From Proales similis (taxonomy: Eukaryota; Rotifera; Eurotatoria; Ploima; Proalidae): DNA of 64,000 nucleotides. The DNA is taken from positions 124,001 to 188,000 of the forward strand of contig JAGVRJ010000013.1 of NCBI GenBank assembly GCA_019059635.1. Direction: 5' to 3'. Under the pieces are notes generated by a model. It worked only from the letters and a program-made list of their open reading frames with translations, was not told the DNA's origin and searched no databases. A program made the position numbers and the translations under genes. Below are positions 1-11,800 of this stretch, piece by piece (within the stretch, counting starts at the first letter, position 1; the number at the start of each line of letters is the position of its first letter).

Positions 1-359
1 CCTCGTGTCGTGTGTGTGTAGGCTGCGTGGCGGCGACCGCGGCTGCAACGACGACGCTCTAATGCGTCTAAATTACTCGAATGTTTCAAGAGCTTATTTC
101 TTCATCGCGCGTCTAACGTCGCCTCTATGCTTGCGCGCGTGTGTGTGCGTGCGTCCATCGCAGACTTTATTCTAAACGGTGCTCTCTAATCGAAATTCTG
201 TTTTCAGTCTCTATTCAACCTCTTTTCGACTCGTTTAGATTTGAATATTAGGCGAATAAAGCAAGAAGGGGGTTAGAAAGGCCGGTCGAACAGTGAGAAG
301 CTGAAATCGCACAATTAAACAGTGAAGCTTTCGTATTAGACTTAGCTGAAGCAAACAAT

Positions 360-421
360 GTAAGTAAAAAGGCGCCAGACGACTTGGTGACTCGCTCGTT
401 GACTCTCTTTTTCAATCGCAG
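360..421 (+). other. 5' UTR intron of the BEN-domain gene
   Basis: A GTAAGT donor begins at 360 and a pyrimidine-rich stretch ends in CAG at 421. No long reading frame crosses it, and the first usable ATG is at 519. I read it as an intron in the 5' leader of the gene that starts at 519. Confidence 0.55.
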
Positions 422-518
422 GCCATTGTGAAAGCATTACAGCTCGGAGTATCGTCGATTAGCAAACAAATAGAAGCAAATTTAAAAGTTGTTAGAATAG
501 TTAAACAAGAGCAGAAGA

Positions 519-3500
519 ATGCTACCAACTCGGTCGACGGACGCGACCGAGCCGACGGCGACCAGTTCGCCCAAGTCAACCATTTTACCTACTCACAGTG
601 AGCAGACTCAGGATGAGCTGGCCAACATGCTGCGAATGATAATCGCCGAGTTCTGCGATAGACATTTCGTCAAGCAGCTGAAGAAGGTCAAGCTTAGTGC
701 TTCGTCTTCATCGGCGCCATCGGCCGAGGCCGAGGCGAGCTCGCAGAATTTGAGCATTGACGAAGAGGCAACGGCTGTAGCCAACAGTCAAGTAGACAAC
801 AGCGGAGAGACGGAGTCGCTCTCTGGCCAAGTTGCACCGTCCAAACAGAGTGAGCAGGCTGGCCACTCGCAAAACGAAACGACAGTTCAAATAGACGAGC
901 AGAAACCGGAAAAAGCTGAGCAAACAGACGAGGCTGAGAAGAGTAGTAGTCAAGTACTCGTGGAAGCAGTATCAGAGGACGAGCTAAAGGCGAGCGCCGA
1001 GATGGACACGAGCTCGGAGGAGGCGCCAGAGAGCAGCAATGCCGATCCGCTCAAATCAAAAGCAGAGAGCAGTGAAGCAGTGTCTCCCACAAGCGAAGAG
1101 ATCAATGAATCAGAGGAAAAGACAGTACCAAGTGAGTCGATCGCCGCCGAGATCAATCAGAACGCACAGAAAGAGAACGAAGAGGACGAAGAAGAGGCGG
1201 ACACGAGCATCTCGCTGCCGCTTTCGAAATTTCTCTCCAAGCTGCTGATCGGCGCCGAAAAGCTGGAAATATTCGGCTCTATTCATGTGCGTTCAAACAA
1301 CGTGCGACTCTTGTCCTGTTTTCTCGACGAGCAAATCAGTCTTGACAGCTCGGAGGCGAACTTGTCATTCTCGTCGGCCGCGTCCATCACCTCGTCCGGC
1401 TCGTGCTCGTCCAAGCTGATTTACAACGACGAACGAATCAAGTCAAAATGGGCCAAACGGCAGCTGAGTCGCTGCGTGGACGACGCCCATTTCATCAAAC
1501 GTGCTCGGCTATATGGTCGTCGACGACGCCACCACCGACATCACCACAGACATGGCACGTCTCGTGCCTACCCTGAGGGCGGCGACCAGTGCTCGAGACT
1601 CAAGCTGAAAAGAGCCTATTCAAGCAAGCAGGGCAAAATAAACGGCAAATCTGACGCAGAGAAAAAGGAAATTATGGAAGAGCAGGAAGAGGTCGAGTTG
1701 ATCGAGACCGTAATAAACGGTCGCGAAGATGAGAATGACTTGATGCCCGGCGATCAAGCTGAAAAGCGAGAGTACGGCCCGATCAAGAAGCTGAAGGCAA
1801 TTCACAACTACTATGCCAACAAGCGAAAGCTAATTATCGACGAACACGGCTCGGCCCGAGCGGAGAGCAACGGCGTCGGACAAGGCTTGGCCGATCTGGC
1901 CAGCGTGGCTGCCGCCGAAGCGCTCAAGTACCAGCAGAGTGCGGTCAAGAGAGCTCGCAAGCCGGAAGAGAACGAGCTCGAGTATGAGAGAGAAGAGGCG
2001 GACGTTGCATTTATGGAGAACGCCTCGCTCCTTTCGAGCTCGTCCTATTCGCGCTGCTCGTCTGTGTCGTCAGTTCTGTCGGTTCCGCTGAACGCTCGTT
2101 CGCGCTCTCCGTCGATGGGCCAAAAGCGACGTGCACGCTCGTCGTCCGCGTTCAGCTCGTCCACAGCCGACTATGACGACTTTGAGAGGTCGTACTCGTC
2201 ATCGTCGTACGACTATGAGAGCTACGCTGGCCGAAAGCACCACCACAGACACCACCGTCATCACCATCATCATCGGCCAAATATGAAGCACAGCTCGCGC
2301 AAGAACACATTTGAAACGACCGACTCGTCGGAGAAGGCCAACGACAGCGGCAAAGACGCGGCCAGTGGCAAAGAGAGCAACTCGAGCCAGCCAAGCTACC
2401 ACCACCATCGTCGCAAGCAAGCGCCGCCGCAGCGCAACATCATCACCGAAGACATACTTGACGGCGACGAGGACAAGGACGATGAGATGATTAATCCAGA
2501 GTCATTCGAAAAAGAGGACAGACGAAGGGACAGTGAGTATCTAATGCGAAAGTACAAGCGGCGCTTTGCACCGTACGACTCGGACGCCAAGGCGGCCGAC
2601 GCCGGATTCGACTCGAGCAACAATCTCTACTTGCTGGCGTCGAGCCGTCAGCATCATCGAATGCTGAACCACGAGCTGCAAAACGAAAACATTCCCGCCA
2701 CTGACAGTGACATCATAAATCAGTATAATCAACACCACAAGATTCTGGGCGACAGCATGTCACCCGTGTCCGAAAGCGAGCTCGAAGGCAAAGGCCCGCT
2801 GTTCAACGGCGCCGAGCTCGGCAAACAACGCAAAGGTGAAGCGGCGCACGCCAAACTCGCCGAGCAGACAGACATGAGCATTTTGAATCGACTAAACAAT
2901 CTGTCGCCCTCTTCATCTTCATCCTCTTCGTCGTCGATAAAAAATCAGCAGAAACTTGCCCAGCTGAGCGCCAATCACTTATCATTTCTGCACCACGGCT
3001 CGTTGTCGCAGCAACCCCAACAGCAGCAACAACAACAACAGCAGCAGCATTCGACCACAGCCGCGGTGCTGGCCGCTGCGGCTGCTGCTGCAGCTGCGGC
3101 CGACTTCCGCAATATGCATCACTCGGCCTCGTCTGGCTCGCACCAGAACGGTCACCATCAAGGTCATCATGCGCAATCTGTAGCCGCCCTTCTGGCAGAC
3201 ATGCAGCAAAATTCACAATCAGACCCGAACAAGGCGGCTCTGAGCCAGTTCGCCAGCGCTTCTGAACGACACGGCCTCACTCAATCATCGCTGCTGAGCC
3301 GCCTATCAGGCAGCCAGGGCGAGCTGATGGCTGCCCTGCTCGCCCAGCAGCAGAAGCAGAGCAACAGATCAGTGATCGGTGATCCGAGCAGCAATTTCTC
3401 ATCATTGAATGCAAACAGCCAATTGTACTCGCGATACTCGTCGCACATAAACGCCGCTGTCGCCGCTGCTGCTGCCGCCGCGGCCGCCACTCCTTCCGGC

Positions 3501-4399
3501 AACTCTACGCACCAAGGAAGACGGTAAGTGCCGACAGGCGTCTCAGTCACCTCCTAGGTCCATCTTCTAACGTTTAAAAGACGAGCGAACAGCGTAGAAA
3601 GTGACGCCACTCCGTCGCCAACAGCCACAACGCCGGCGATCGTCGGCCAGGCCAATGGACACTCGTCTTCGCTCTCGTCGTCTGCGTCCACTTCTTCGTC
3701 CGCTTCTGACAATTATTCAAGTAAATGGGCGCCTGCAGCTGTTTGACATTGGAAACATTGCTCATTGATCTGATTGTTTTAGAATTCAACGATAACAAAG
3801 AGGATTTGAAGGGATCAAGAGAGAGAGCGGACTCGCAAAGCGACATTTCGCCTTCAAATGAAGTAAGAGCCATCGACAACTAATCGGCTGCATCATCATC
3901 TCACGCGCTTTGCAAGATGAACTCTGGATCAAATGAAAAGATTCGACTTGTGCCCGGCTACGACGTGTTTATCAGCACCAGCGACCTGAACGCATGCAAC
4001 GACGACAGGGGCTCGGCTACTCGTCTCCTTCGAAACTTGATGGACGTATTCTTCGATAAATCGACTCTGGCCAAATCGTCTATAAACGGCACCGGGCGAA
4101 TAACCAACACACTGGACAAACACGTCATTTCTGCCTTGTTCGGTAAGTGGCCTGCTTCTTCATGCGGCTTGATCCACACGTCAGTAAGCTAATCGACATT
4201 GCTTTCAGCCTATGTGAAAGAAAGGTACACGGACGTGCCGCACAGCCAATTGACGAGAGCAGCCACCGATAAGTGCGTTCAGACGAGACGCAATTTCCGC
4301 AAGAAGATCAAAGCCGCCCAGAGCTATTTCGGCATGTTTCCCTCGCTGCTGATGGCCAGAGCGCCGCAGATGCCGGCTGGAGGCGAAAACGCCGTCTAG
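519..4399 (+). CDS. BEN-domain protein with a very long low-complexity N-terminus
   Basis: Five coding exons: 519-3523, 3581-3720, 3783-3862, 3917-4142 and 4209-4399, about 1213 residues. All junctions are GT-AG and keep frame. The first about 1000 residues are disordered: Glu/Ser-rich, then basic, with poly-His runs, Ser runs, a poly-Gln run near 3016-3050 and two poly-Ala runs. The last about 130 residues (from about 1085) form a compact domain. It has the BEN features ATRLLRNLMDVFF, LAKSSING, a LDKHVISAL helix and a basic C-terminal helix with RRNFRKKIK. BEN domains bind DNA and recruit chromatin repressors, so a nuclear transcriptional or chromatin role is likely. The BEN assignment is by motif memory. 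Closer orthology (Insensitive, BEND, NACC1 types) cannot be decided. No clear poly(A) signal was found just downstream. Confidence 0.8.
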
Positions 4400-6634
4400 A
4401 CACCTTCTAATCGAATGCAGCACAGCCTCGTCGAATGTTACTTTTTCTGTACCGCAAATATCACACTCAGCCAGCAGCAGCAGCAAAAACAACAACTTGA
4501 AACAACGACCAGACCACCGATCATCCAAGTAGAAAATCATAATTGTTTTGGACGCCAATTCGATTGAAATCAGTATCGCATTTTGTAATCATCGCTAAAA
4601 TGGCCAACAACAGTAGAACTAGAGAGCGAGAGATGACGAGCGACGACGCTGTATGACAGTCTCGTTTGCCGTCAGACCAAAGTACAGAGTGTCCAGCTTT
4701 TGTTCAATCAGCTTCCTCTCTCTCTCTGTCTCTCTTTCTCAAACAGACTCACTCACTCTTTGGCGCTCTGTTTTTTTTTAAAACCTCAAATAATTTATTT
4801 CGCCCAGCCAGTAATTGAGCCGCTTGGCTATTTGATGGTTCCTATTTGTCAAGTTGATGATTTGGTTTAAATGATTAGCAAAAACAATGTTCTTCTTAAT
4901 TTCTTTTGCCTATCTATTTGCAAAAGCTCGACTGATGGCCAGCACCACCACCAACAACAACAACGACAGCGAGCAAATACCTCTTTTACTCCCTATTCTT
5001 GTTCTTCTTCTTGCTTGTTCTTGGTTTTAACACATTTCTGCCTTTCCATTATTGAGAAAAGCAAGCAAATAATCTCAGGACGATTTAAACTCCTCCACAC
5101 CTCCAACCACGTGTTTGACAAACAGTTACAAACTGCTTTTTCTTTTCATTCAACAATTTGTTCAACTTTTGGTCTCCTCCTTTTTTCACTCTTTTTTTTG
5201 TTTTGTTTTTAATTTATAAAACAATTTCCTTTGTTTTAAACAAACCAGCCTCTGCTTCTTCTTATTGTCCACCGTGATCATGAAAGCGGCAGCGGCACCA
5301 TCAGCACCACCATCAACAACCACCACCAGCAGACAACCAGCAGAATAACAAGCAAGCAAAAATATGCAATACGACTGGCAAGCAGACCCAGGTCGACTTG
5401 TGGCGGATCTATGCCTCACTCTGTGTATATAGCTAGAGAGATAATCGAGCCAGTCCAGGATTATCGCTGCAACAATAGCCCAAACCAAATGAGCTTCTGC
5501 ACGTTTAACGTTTCTCTTCGTTTTCTCTTCCTTTTCTTTTTATTCAAACTATCAAAGAACCGAGCAAGCGATGTCCATTCAAATGCGAGCTGCTTACCAA
5601 TTGGCCTGATTCCTTATGAGCGATGCAGCCGCTGTCCGCGTCTATGCCGCAGCTACCACACCACTGCCACCGTCATTATTCTTCTCAACAATCAGCTACC
5701 TCTTCTTGGCCATTTCTATATTCACACACACACACTCTCTCTCTCTTTCTCTACCTCTGTCTCTCCTTCTCTCTCTCTCTCAGTTGTCCCCCTTCTGTTT
5801 GCTTCTTGTACAATTTAATTGTTTGTTTACTTGATTACTGGTGGCGTTCATTACCGTTCATAAACGGCCCTCGTTAAAAACAGCACCGCTCTGTCTGTCC
5901 TTCAAGCTTTTGAATTTTAGTCTGGATCAATTGCCGCTTGTGTTGACCGAGACGATGAATTGAGCGACCCCTTCTGACCAACCCTGAGCTAAGCAACAGC
6001 ACACCACGGCGGCCAGCCAGCGAGCCGACACTCCTTAGGAGCTTCTGTTCAACAAACTCTACCTCTTCACTACATGGACCTTTTAAAATGGACCGCGTAC
6101 AGTGAACAGTGAACTCTCTTTCAAGCACTTGATATTTGAATAAAGAGACAAAACAAAAATAGACGCCCGTTCTCTCTTTCCCTTTCTCTCTCGCTTGTGC
6201 TGATTAGCTCTCGGTCTGTCGCTCACTCTCCCAACCAAACAGCAACGAGTGTCAATCGAACTTGAACTCAGCGCCGATCCTCAGTTGGCCGCTGCTTTCT
6301 ACTCGTCGCTCACATGCATGCATTTAAACAGGCGAGAATTAATGCATTTGCGCAGTTGAATATGCAGAGCTCACAAGCAGAAGCATCAAAGAGCCGAGCG
6401 AGCAGCTGACTCGCAATCTAGAGCGCAACATTTCGTTTCTTCAATATGGCCGTGCGCCGACTACTTTTGGCTTATTCTTAATCTTTGTGTGTGTGTGTGT
6501 GACCGGCCGCTTGTGATTAGAAAAAGTGTGATAGGTTCATCACCTGACCAGTTGTTGATGGCCTGATTCAGCTTGCACTCGACTCCTTCTTATTGGCGCC
6601 TCGTCTTAGCTGAGCTCTCATATTTGTCGCTCAT
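4400..6634 (+). other. gene-free interval between the BEN gene and the cathepsin gene
   Basis: No frame longer than about 135 codons occurs and none resembles a protein. The stretch has CT/CA microsatellites (5722-5785), a GT run (6487-6502), CAG/CAC-rich patches and T-rich tracts. It presumably holds the 3' UTR of the upstream gene and the promoter of the downstream protease. I see no RNA gene in it. Confidence 0.6.
5722..5785. repeat. CA/CT microsatellite
   Basis: A short CA run passes into a long imperfect CT run. Such tracts recur in most gaps of this window. Confidence 0.85.
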
Positions 6635-8284
6635 TTGAATTTGAAGATGCTGAAATCAATTTTTGTTCTGCTGACTGCCTACGCTGTCGGCCTGAACGCC
6701 GCTTCGGTCAAGTCGAACCCGTTCACAAACCTGAAGACTTACTCGATCTCGGGCATCATCAGTCTGCCGTATGCGGAGATCTCCGAGCCATTCCGCGCCT
6801 GGTACGACCAGACCCAGATGGCGTCCAGAATCGACTACTACGACGGAATGGACAGCACCATCCAGATCGGCGCGTCCGCTTCGGCTCCGTACGGCACTGG
6901 CATCAAAGTAGTGCCCATGACTGACGAGAGCCAGACGAACGTGAAGAGCTGCTTTTGGATGAACGGCACCCAGGACGCTCCAGTCGAAATTCAGCCGCTA
7001 TTGCCCGACACCACTGGATTCAGCTTCATCGGAGAGGGCACCTGGAAGGGCTACTCAGTCGACAAGTGGCAGAGCATCGACCAAGAAGGAGACAAGAAGA
7101 ACACGTACAACTTTTACATAAACTCTCGCGACGGCAAGCCCCTGTTCTACGAAATGATCGGCTACGACAGTCTGCTGGGCTCGCACTACGATCGCTACTA
7201 CATCGAGTACTTCAACTTTGACACGAGCGACATTCCCTCGTCGATATTCGCTCTGCCACAGTCGCTCAAGTGCGGCGGCTTCCCTGGCCCGGGCATCAAG
7301 AACTTGGCCTCGGTTAATCCGATGCGCGAGTTCATTCACAACGACGACAAACACGTGAATCATGAGTTCGAGAACTTCAAGAAGCTGCACAACGTCAACT
7401 ACGACAGCGGCATGGAGCATCAGGAGCGTCTGCACTTGTTCAGACAAAACTTGCGATTCATCAACTCGGTCAACCGAAAGGGTCTCTCCTTCAAGCTGGC
7501 CGTCAACCATTTGGCCGACAAGAGCGACGAAGAGATTTCGGTGCTCACCGGCAAGCTCAAATCGGACGGCAAGCCCAACAACGGTCTTCCGTTCGACATG
7601 TCCAAGTACAAGAAGACCGAGCTGCCCGACTCGTTCGACTGGCGAATCTACGGCGCAGTCACACCGGTCAAGGACCAAGGAATCTGCGGCAGCTGCTGGT
7701 CGTTCGGCACCACCGGAGCCATCGAGGGCGCCTACTTTGTCAAGCACAAGAACCTGGTGCGCTTCTCGCCGCAGAACTTGATCGACTGCTCGTGGGGCTT
7801 CGGAAACAACGGATGCGACGGCGGCGAGGACTTCCGCTCCTACGACTGGATAATTAAGCACGGCGGCATCGCCACCGAAGAGTCATACGGGCCGTACTTG
7901 CAGGCGGACGGCTACTGCCACTTTACGAACGCCAGCGTGGGCGCTCAGCTCTCTGGCTACGTGAACGTGACGCCCTACGACGCCAACGCTCTGAAGGTCG
8001 CTCTCATCAACGAGGGGCCCATTTCGGTCGCCATCGACGCTGCTTTCAAGGAGTTTGTCTTCTACGCCAACGGAGTCTACTACAACCCCAAGTGCGGCAG
8101 CAAGCCGGACGACCTCGACCACGCTGTGCTGCTTGTCGGCTACGGAAACCTCTTCGGCCAAGACTATTGGCTCATCAAAAACAGCTGGTCTACCTACTGG
8201 GGCAACGACGGCTACGTGCTCATGAGCCAGAAGGACAACAACTGCGGAGTGGCCACTGCGCCCACCTACCCCATTGTTGTCTAA
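6635..8284 (+). CDS. cathepsin L-like cysteine protease, 26/29-kDa type, with long N-terminal domain
   Basis: Single-exon gene of 549 residues, the length I recall for the insect 26/29-kDa hemocyte protease. A signal peptide spans about residues 1-22 (a second in-frame Met at codon 5 is an alternative start). A domain of about 220 residues follows that is specific to this subfamily. Then come an I29-type propeptide (about 240-320, with FENFKKLHN and LAVNHLAD) and a C1A peptidase starting near LPDSFDWR at 330. The catalytic set is complete: Gln348, Cys354 in GSCWSF, His496 in DHAVLL and Asn516 in KNSW. It should be a secreted or lysosomal endopeptidase made as a zymogen. An AATAAA lies at 8395, about 110 nt past the stop. 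Lack of introns contrasts with most neighbours. Confident on family, less on subfamily. Confidence 0.93.
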   Translation: MNLKMLKSIFVLLTAYAVGLNAASVKSNPFTNLKTYSISGIISLPYAEISEPFRAWYDQTQMASRIDYYDGMDSTIQIGASASAPYGTGIKVVPMTDESQTNVKSCFWMNGTQDAPVEIQPLLPDTTGFSFIGEGTWKGYSVDKWQSIDQEGDKKNTYNFYINSRDGKPLFYEMIGYDSLLGSHYDRYYIEYFNFDTSDIPSSIFALPQSLKCGGFPGPGIKNLASVNPMREFIHNDDKHVNHEFENFKKLHNVNYDSGMEHQERLHLFRQNLRFINSVNRKGLSFKLAVNHLADKSDEEISVLTGKLKSDGKPNNGLPFDMSKYKKTELPDSFDWRIYGAVTPVKDQGICGSCWSFGTTGAIEGAYFVKHKNLVRFSPQNLIDCSWGFGNNGCDGGEDFRSYDWIIKHGGIATEESYGPYLQADGYCHFTNASVGAQLSGYVNVTPYDANALKVALINEGPISVAIDAAFKEFVFYANGVYYNPKCGSKPDDLDHAVLLVGYGNLFGQDYWLIKNSWSTYWGNDGYVLMSQKDNNCGVATAPTYPIVV

Positions 8285-8394
8285 CCATTCTGGCCGCCCC
8301 ATTCCTTATTATTCCGAATGCAGTTTCAAAATTAGCCAATCAAGCGCTGTCAAACACAGTCTGTTGTTGTTGTGGTTTGATTTTTAGACGCAGC

Positions 8395-8400
8395 AATAAA
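8395..8400 (+). terminator. poly(A) signal of the cathepsin gene
   Basis: AATAAA about 110 nt after the stop codon at 8284, followed by T-rich DNA. Confidence 0.7.
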
Positions 8401-8857
8401 ATTGCATTTTTCTCACTTTGGATCGCGTGTTGACGGACGGGCAGCGGGGGCGAGAGACGACAGGCTGACAGAGCCAAGAGATAGAAGCAGAAAGAGAGAG
8501 GCAGAAATGAAGAAGGAGAGAAGCAGAGGCAGAAATGAAGAAGGAGAGAAGCAGAGAGGCAAACGGTCCCAAGCTTGATAGAGTCGATGGATCTGGTTAT
8601 GCGTGTTGGATGACAAGCGTTGTTGCAGAGTTGATAAGAGCCAGACAAGCAGTCGTATTATGCAATAGCTGAAAGTTAAATTCGCTAATGATGTGTCTGG
8701 CCGTCGAGCGTAGCTCGTCTCTTATGTGATATTATGGAGACGCAAATTATGCGCCAAAATTGCGAGCGGCCAGCTTGCATTCGATAGCAAGGCTCGCTCG
8801 CTCTTTAGCAGGCCGATTTCTAATTTCAGCATTCGCCACAGACTAGATTCAAAGAGC
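8401..8857 (+). other. intergenic spacer and 5' leader of the WDR7 gene
   Basis: It holds a purine-rich stretch with a 28-bp duplication (8500-8555) and, at 8820-8830, a pyrimidine tract ending in CAG. That looks like a splice acceptor 28 nt before the WDR7 start, so the 5' leader is probably spliced. Confidence 0.5.
8500..8555. repeat. 28-bp tandem duplication
   Basis: Two adjacent copies of a 28-bp purine-rich unit beginning GGCAGAAATGAAGAAGG, with the second copy starting at 8528. Confidence 0.85.
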
Positions 8858-11800
8858 ATGCCGAACGCTGCGAGCAGCTCTCTTGTGCTGCCCGTGGTCC
8901 TGTGGGACCACAAGGCGCCCAGGACTCACATTTCCTCTTTGATAGTCAACGAAAGTGAAAAGTACATTCTGACCGGCACAACCAGTGGCCACATAATCAC
9001 CTGGAGCTTCAGCGTGGACAATGTGAGTTTCCCTCAGTCTGTCGAGTCTGGTCGGTGGCGGTCACTCTATTCACTTTTCTGTTTCGTATTCAGATTTGGC
9101 CCATCAACCTGATGATCGGACACACTGGAAGTGTAAACTGTCTGGCCAGGGCTGGCTGCACCAAGGACGAAGAGTACTTTGTGAGTTCAAGCGAAAACGG
9201 GTGAGCTCAGTTGACCCAGCAGTTGCTCCTCTTGCACCTAAATGGCTTGAAACGAAGCGAGATGAAATTGTGGGAGCTGAACGAGAAAAAGTGCATGGAG
9301 AGTGTAAAGATGTCGAGCACTGTTCACAAGGCGCTCTACGTAAGTCGGCACTTTTGCTCATTTGCAGTCGACTTGTCTCTAAACTTGGCGCGAGCAGAGC
9401 TGCCGGGGCGGAGGCGGCAACTATCGCCTCTTTTGCATCGGAAACTACTCTGACGTTCTAGTCATGGACCCACTCACTCTGGACATTCTGTACACTCTCG
9501 TTTCGAAAGAAACGCCGCAGTGGATAAACGCGCTGTGCATCAACACGCTGGCCAGCAAACAAGACGACGTCATCGTCGGAGTGTCGGTCACCGGCACAAT
9601 CAAGCTATGGACGCTGAACGCCAACGAGGTCAAGGTGAGCACTCTTCCACTCAGATCAGATGATCAATTGAGGCTGAAAACCGACCTCAAAGGGCTCAGA
9701 GATTGTAGAGCACGAGTTCAAGCATTGCAAATGCAACAATGCCCTCGTGCTGGCCAGCTGTCCAGGCAAGCAGCGCATATTCATTGTGGTCTGTCCCCGG
9801 TTTTTCCAAGTAAGTCGTCGACAGCCGCCATTCGAAGCTCTGTTTCAACGCGCTCAAGATATTCGACGCGTTTGATTTCACCGTTCTGTGCGAAGTGAAC
9901 GCGTCGAGTCTTCGCACCGGCTCGGGCACTCCCTTGTTCACCAGCGGCTACTTCATCGACGTCGAACGTGTCATCGTTTGCGGCAACGACGGAAACGCCT
10001 TCTTATTCGCCATTCCCGACAAGTACGTGCTCGTTGACTGCTTGGGCCATCTCGATTCAAGCTGATTCCTTTTTGCAAGCGTGAATCCGTTGTCGAAAAA
10101 TTTCAGGCAACGAAGCGCTGACTCGTCTGCTGGTGCGCAGCTGCTGCAAACATTCAAGCCAAGCGCGATTCCGGACGCAAAGCTCAGCTTCCACGGGCCG
10201 CCCATCTTCACCTATTACGAGCCGCGCAGACAAAACACGGCGTCGGGCTTGAGCTACTTGATAAGCGGCGATTCCGACTCGCGTATTTCAGTCTGGAATC
10301 TCGATCGGGCCAGTGAGGGCACGAGGCGCGAGCACTGGCCCGACTACGACACGTCGCTGAAACAATTCTGGGCCGAGAACGTCGAGCAAGACTCCGAAGA
10401 GGTAACTCGCTGCCGTTTCGTGGTTCCGAAAGCTGAAGCATTAAGTCCGGAAAACAGCTGAACAACATCTCGACGCTGCTCTACCTGCCCTCGATCGACA
10501 AGATTGTCTACGGCCTCAACGACGGCACCATTCTGATTCTGCCGGCAATCAAATTTCTCAGCAAGCACTTGTTCATGCAGGACGAGCAGAGTGCAATCGG
10601 TAGGCTCGAGTGGGCGATCCTACGCTGCAAGTTGACTTGAACCAGTCGTGCGAGTAGATTTGATAAAACTGAAGCGACACGAGGCCAGAGTGACCTGTCT
10701 GCTCTATCCACACGCCGAGCACAAACGCTACGACTCGACAATGCTGATCAGCGGCGCGGCCGACTTTTCCATCATTCTCTGGAACATAAACAACGGCGAG
10801 ATGATTCATCGATTCGTGGTGCAAACGGGCCAAATCGTTCAGCTGAGCATTCCTCCAAACAACGTGAACGTAAGCGTCTCTTGCTCGTCGTCGGCAATCG
10901 TCTCCTCATGCTCGAGCTCATTTCGGTCGTTGGTTTTAGCCTCGAATACTTCAGTGCATCTGCTCGGTGGCCAGTGACCATTCGGTTGCGCTGCTCAGTC
11001 TGAAGGAGTGCAAGCCGATCATGATCGCCAATCGGCACCTATTTCCTGTGGTTCAGATCAAGTGGCGCCCCTTGGACGACTACTTGCTGGTTAAGTGTGC
11101 CGACGGCGGTGTCTTTGTCTGGCAGATCGAGAGCGGCAGTCTCGACCGGGTCGCTCATGGCCTTCTCGCCGAGGACATAATGAACGCGGCCGACGAAATG
11201 ATCGACTCGTCTCAGTCGGCCAACAAAACCGACCACACGAGCCATCCTCACCTTCACACGCCCGTCTCGGTCAACACGAACAACTTTTACTATTTCTACA
11301 CAATGCAGGGCCAGAGCTCGGCGGCAAACCAGCGGCCGGCCAACCCACCACAGGCCAGTTCGGCCGGCTTCGTGCCGTCGCCTGTGATCGTCTATAACAA
11401 AGAGGTCGCCAGTCAGACGGTCAATCTGATGCACACGCTGCAGAAACGCAGCTTGACAAACAACACCAAACTGATCGGACTCAACCTGAGTCTGTTGAAC
11501 GAAGAGGGCGGCAAACCTTGTAAGGCCGGCTTTGACTCGCCCAGCTTAAGTTTGTTTTTTTTTTAAATAATTCAAAGTCCAAGCGGCCAGTGAGATCAGT
11601 TCGCTCAATTTTCCGATTGTGATTCAGCCGTTGCACATGAGCGCCAAGGATCCGATGAACCATTTGATCCTGTTCGACATCGACTCGCTGCTGAGTAAGT
11701 TTGAGGTGAAATCGGGCCGAAGCGAATGCGCTGCTGATTTTGGACTTGTGAAGCCAATCTGGTGCTCGAGGAGCAGTCGATTGAGATCATGATCAGGAAC

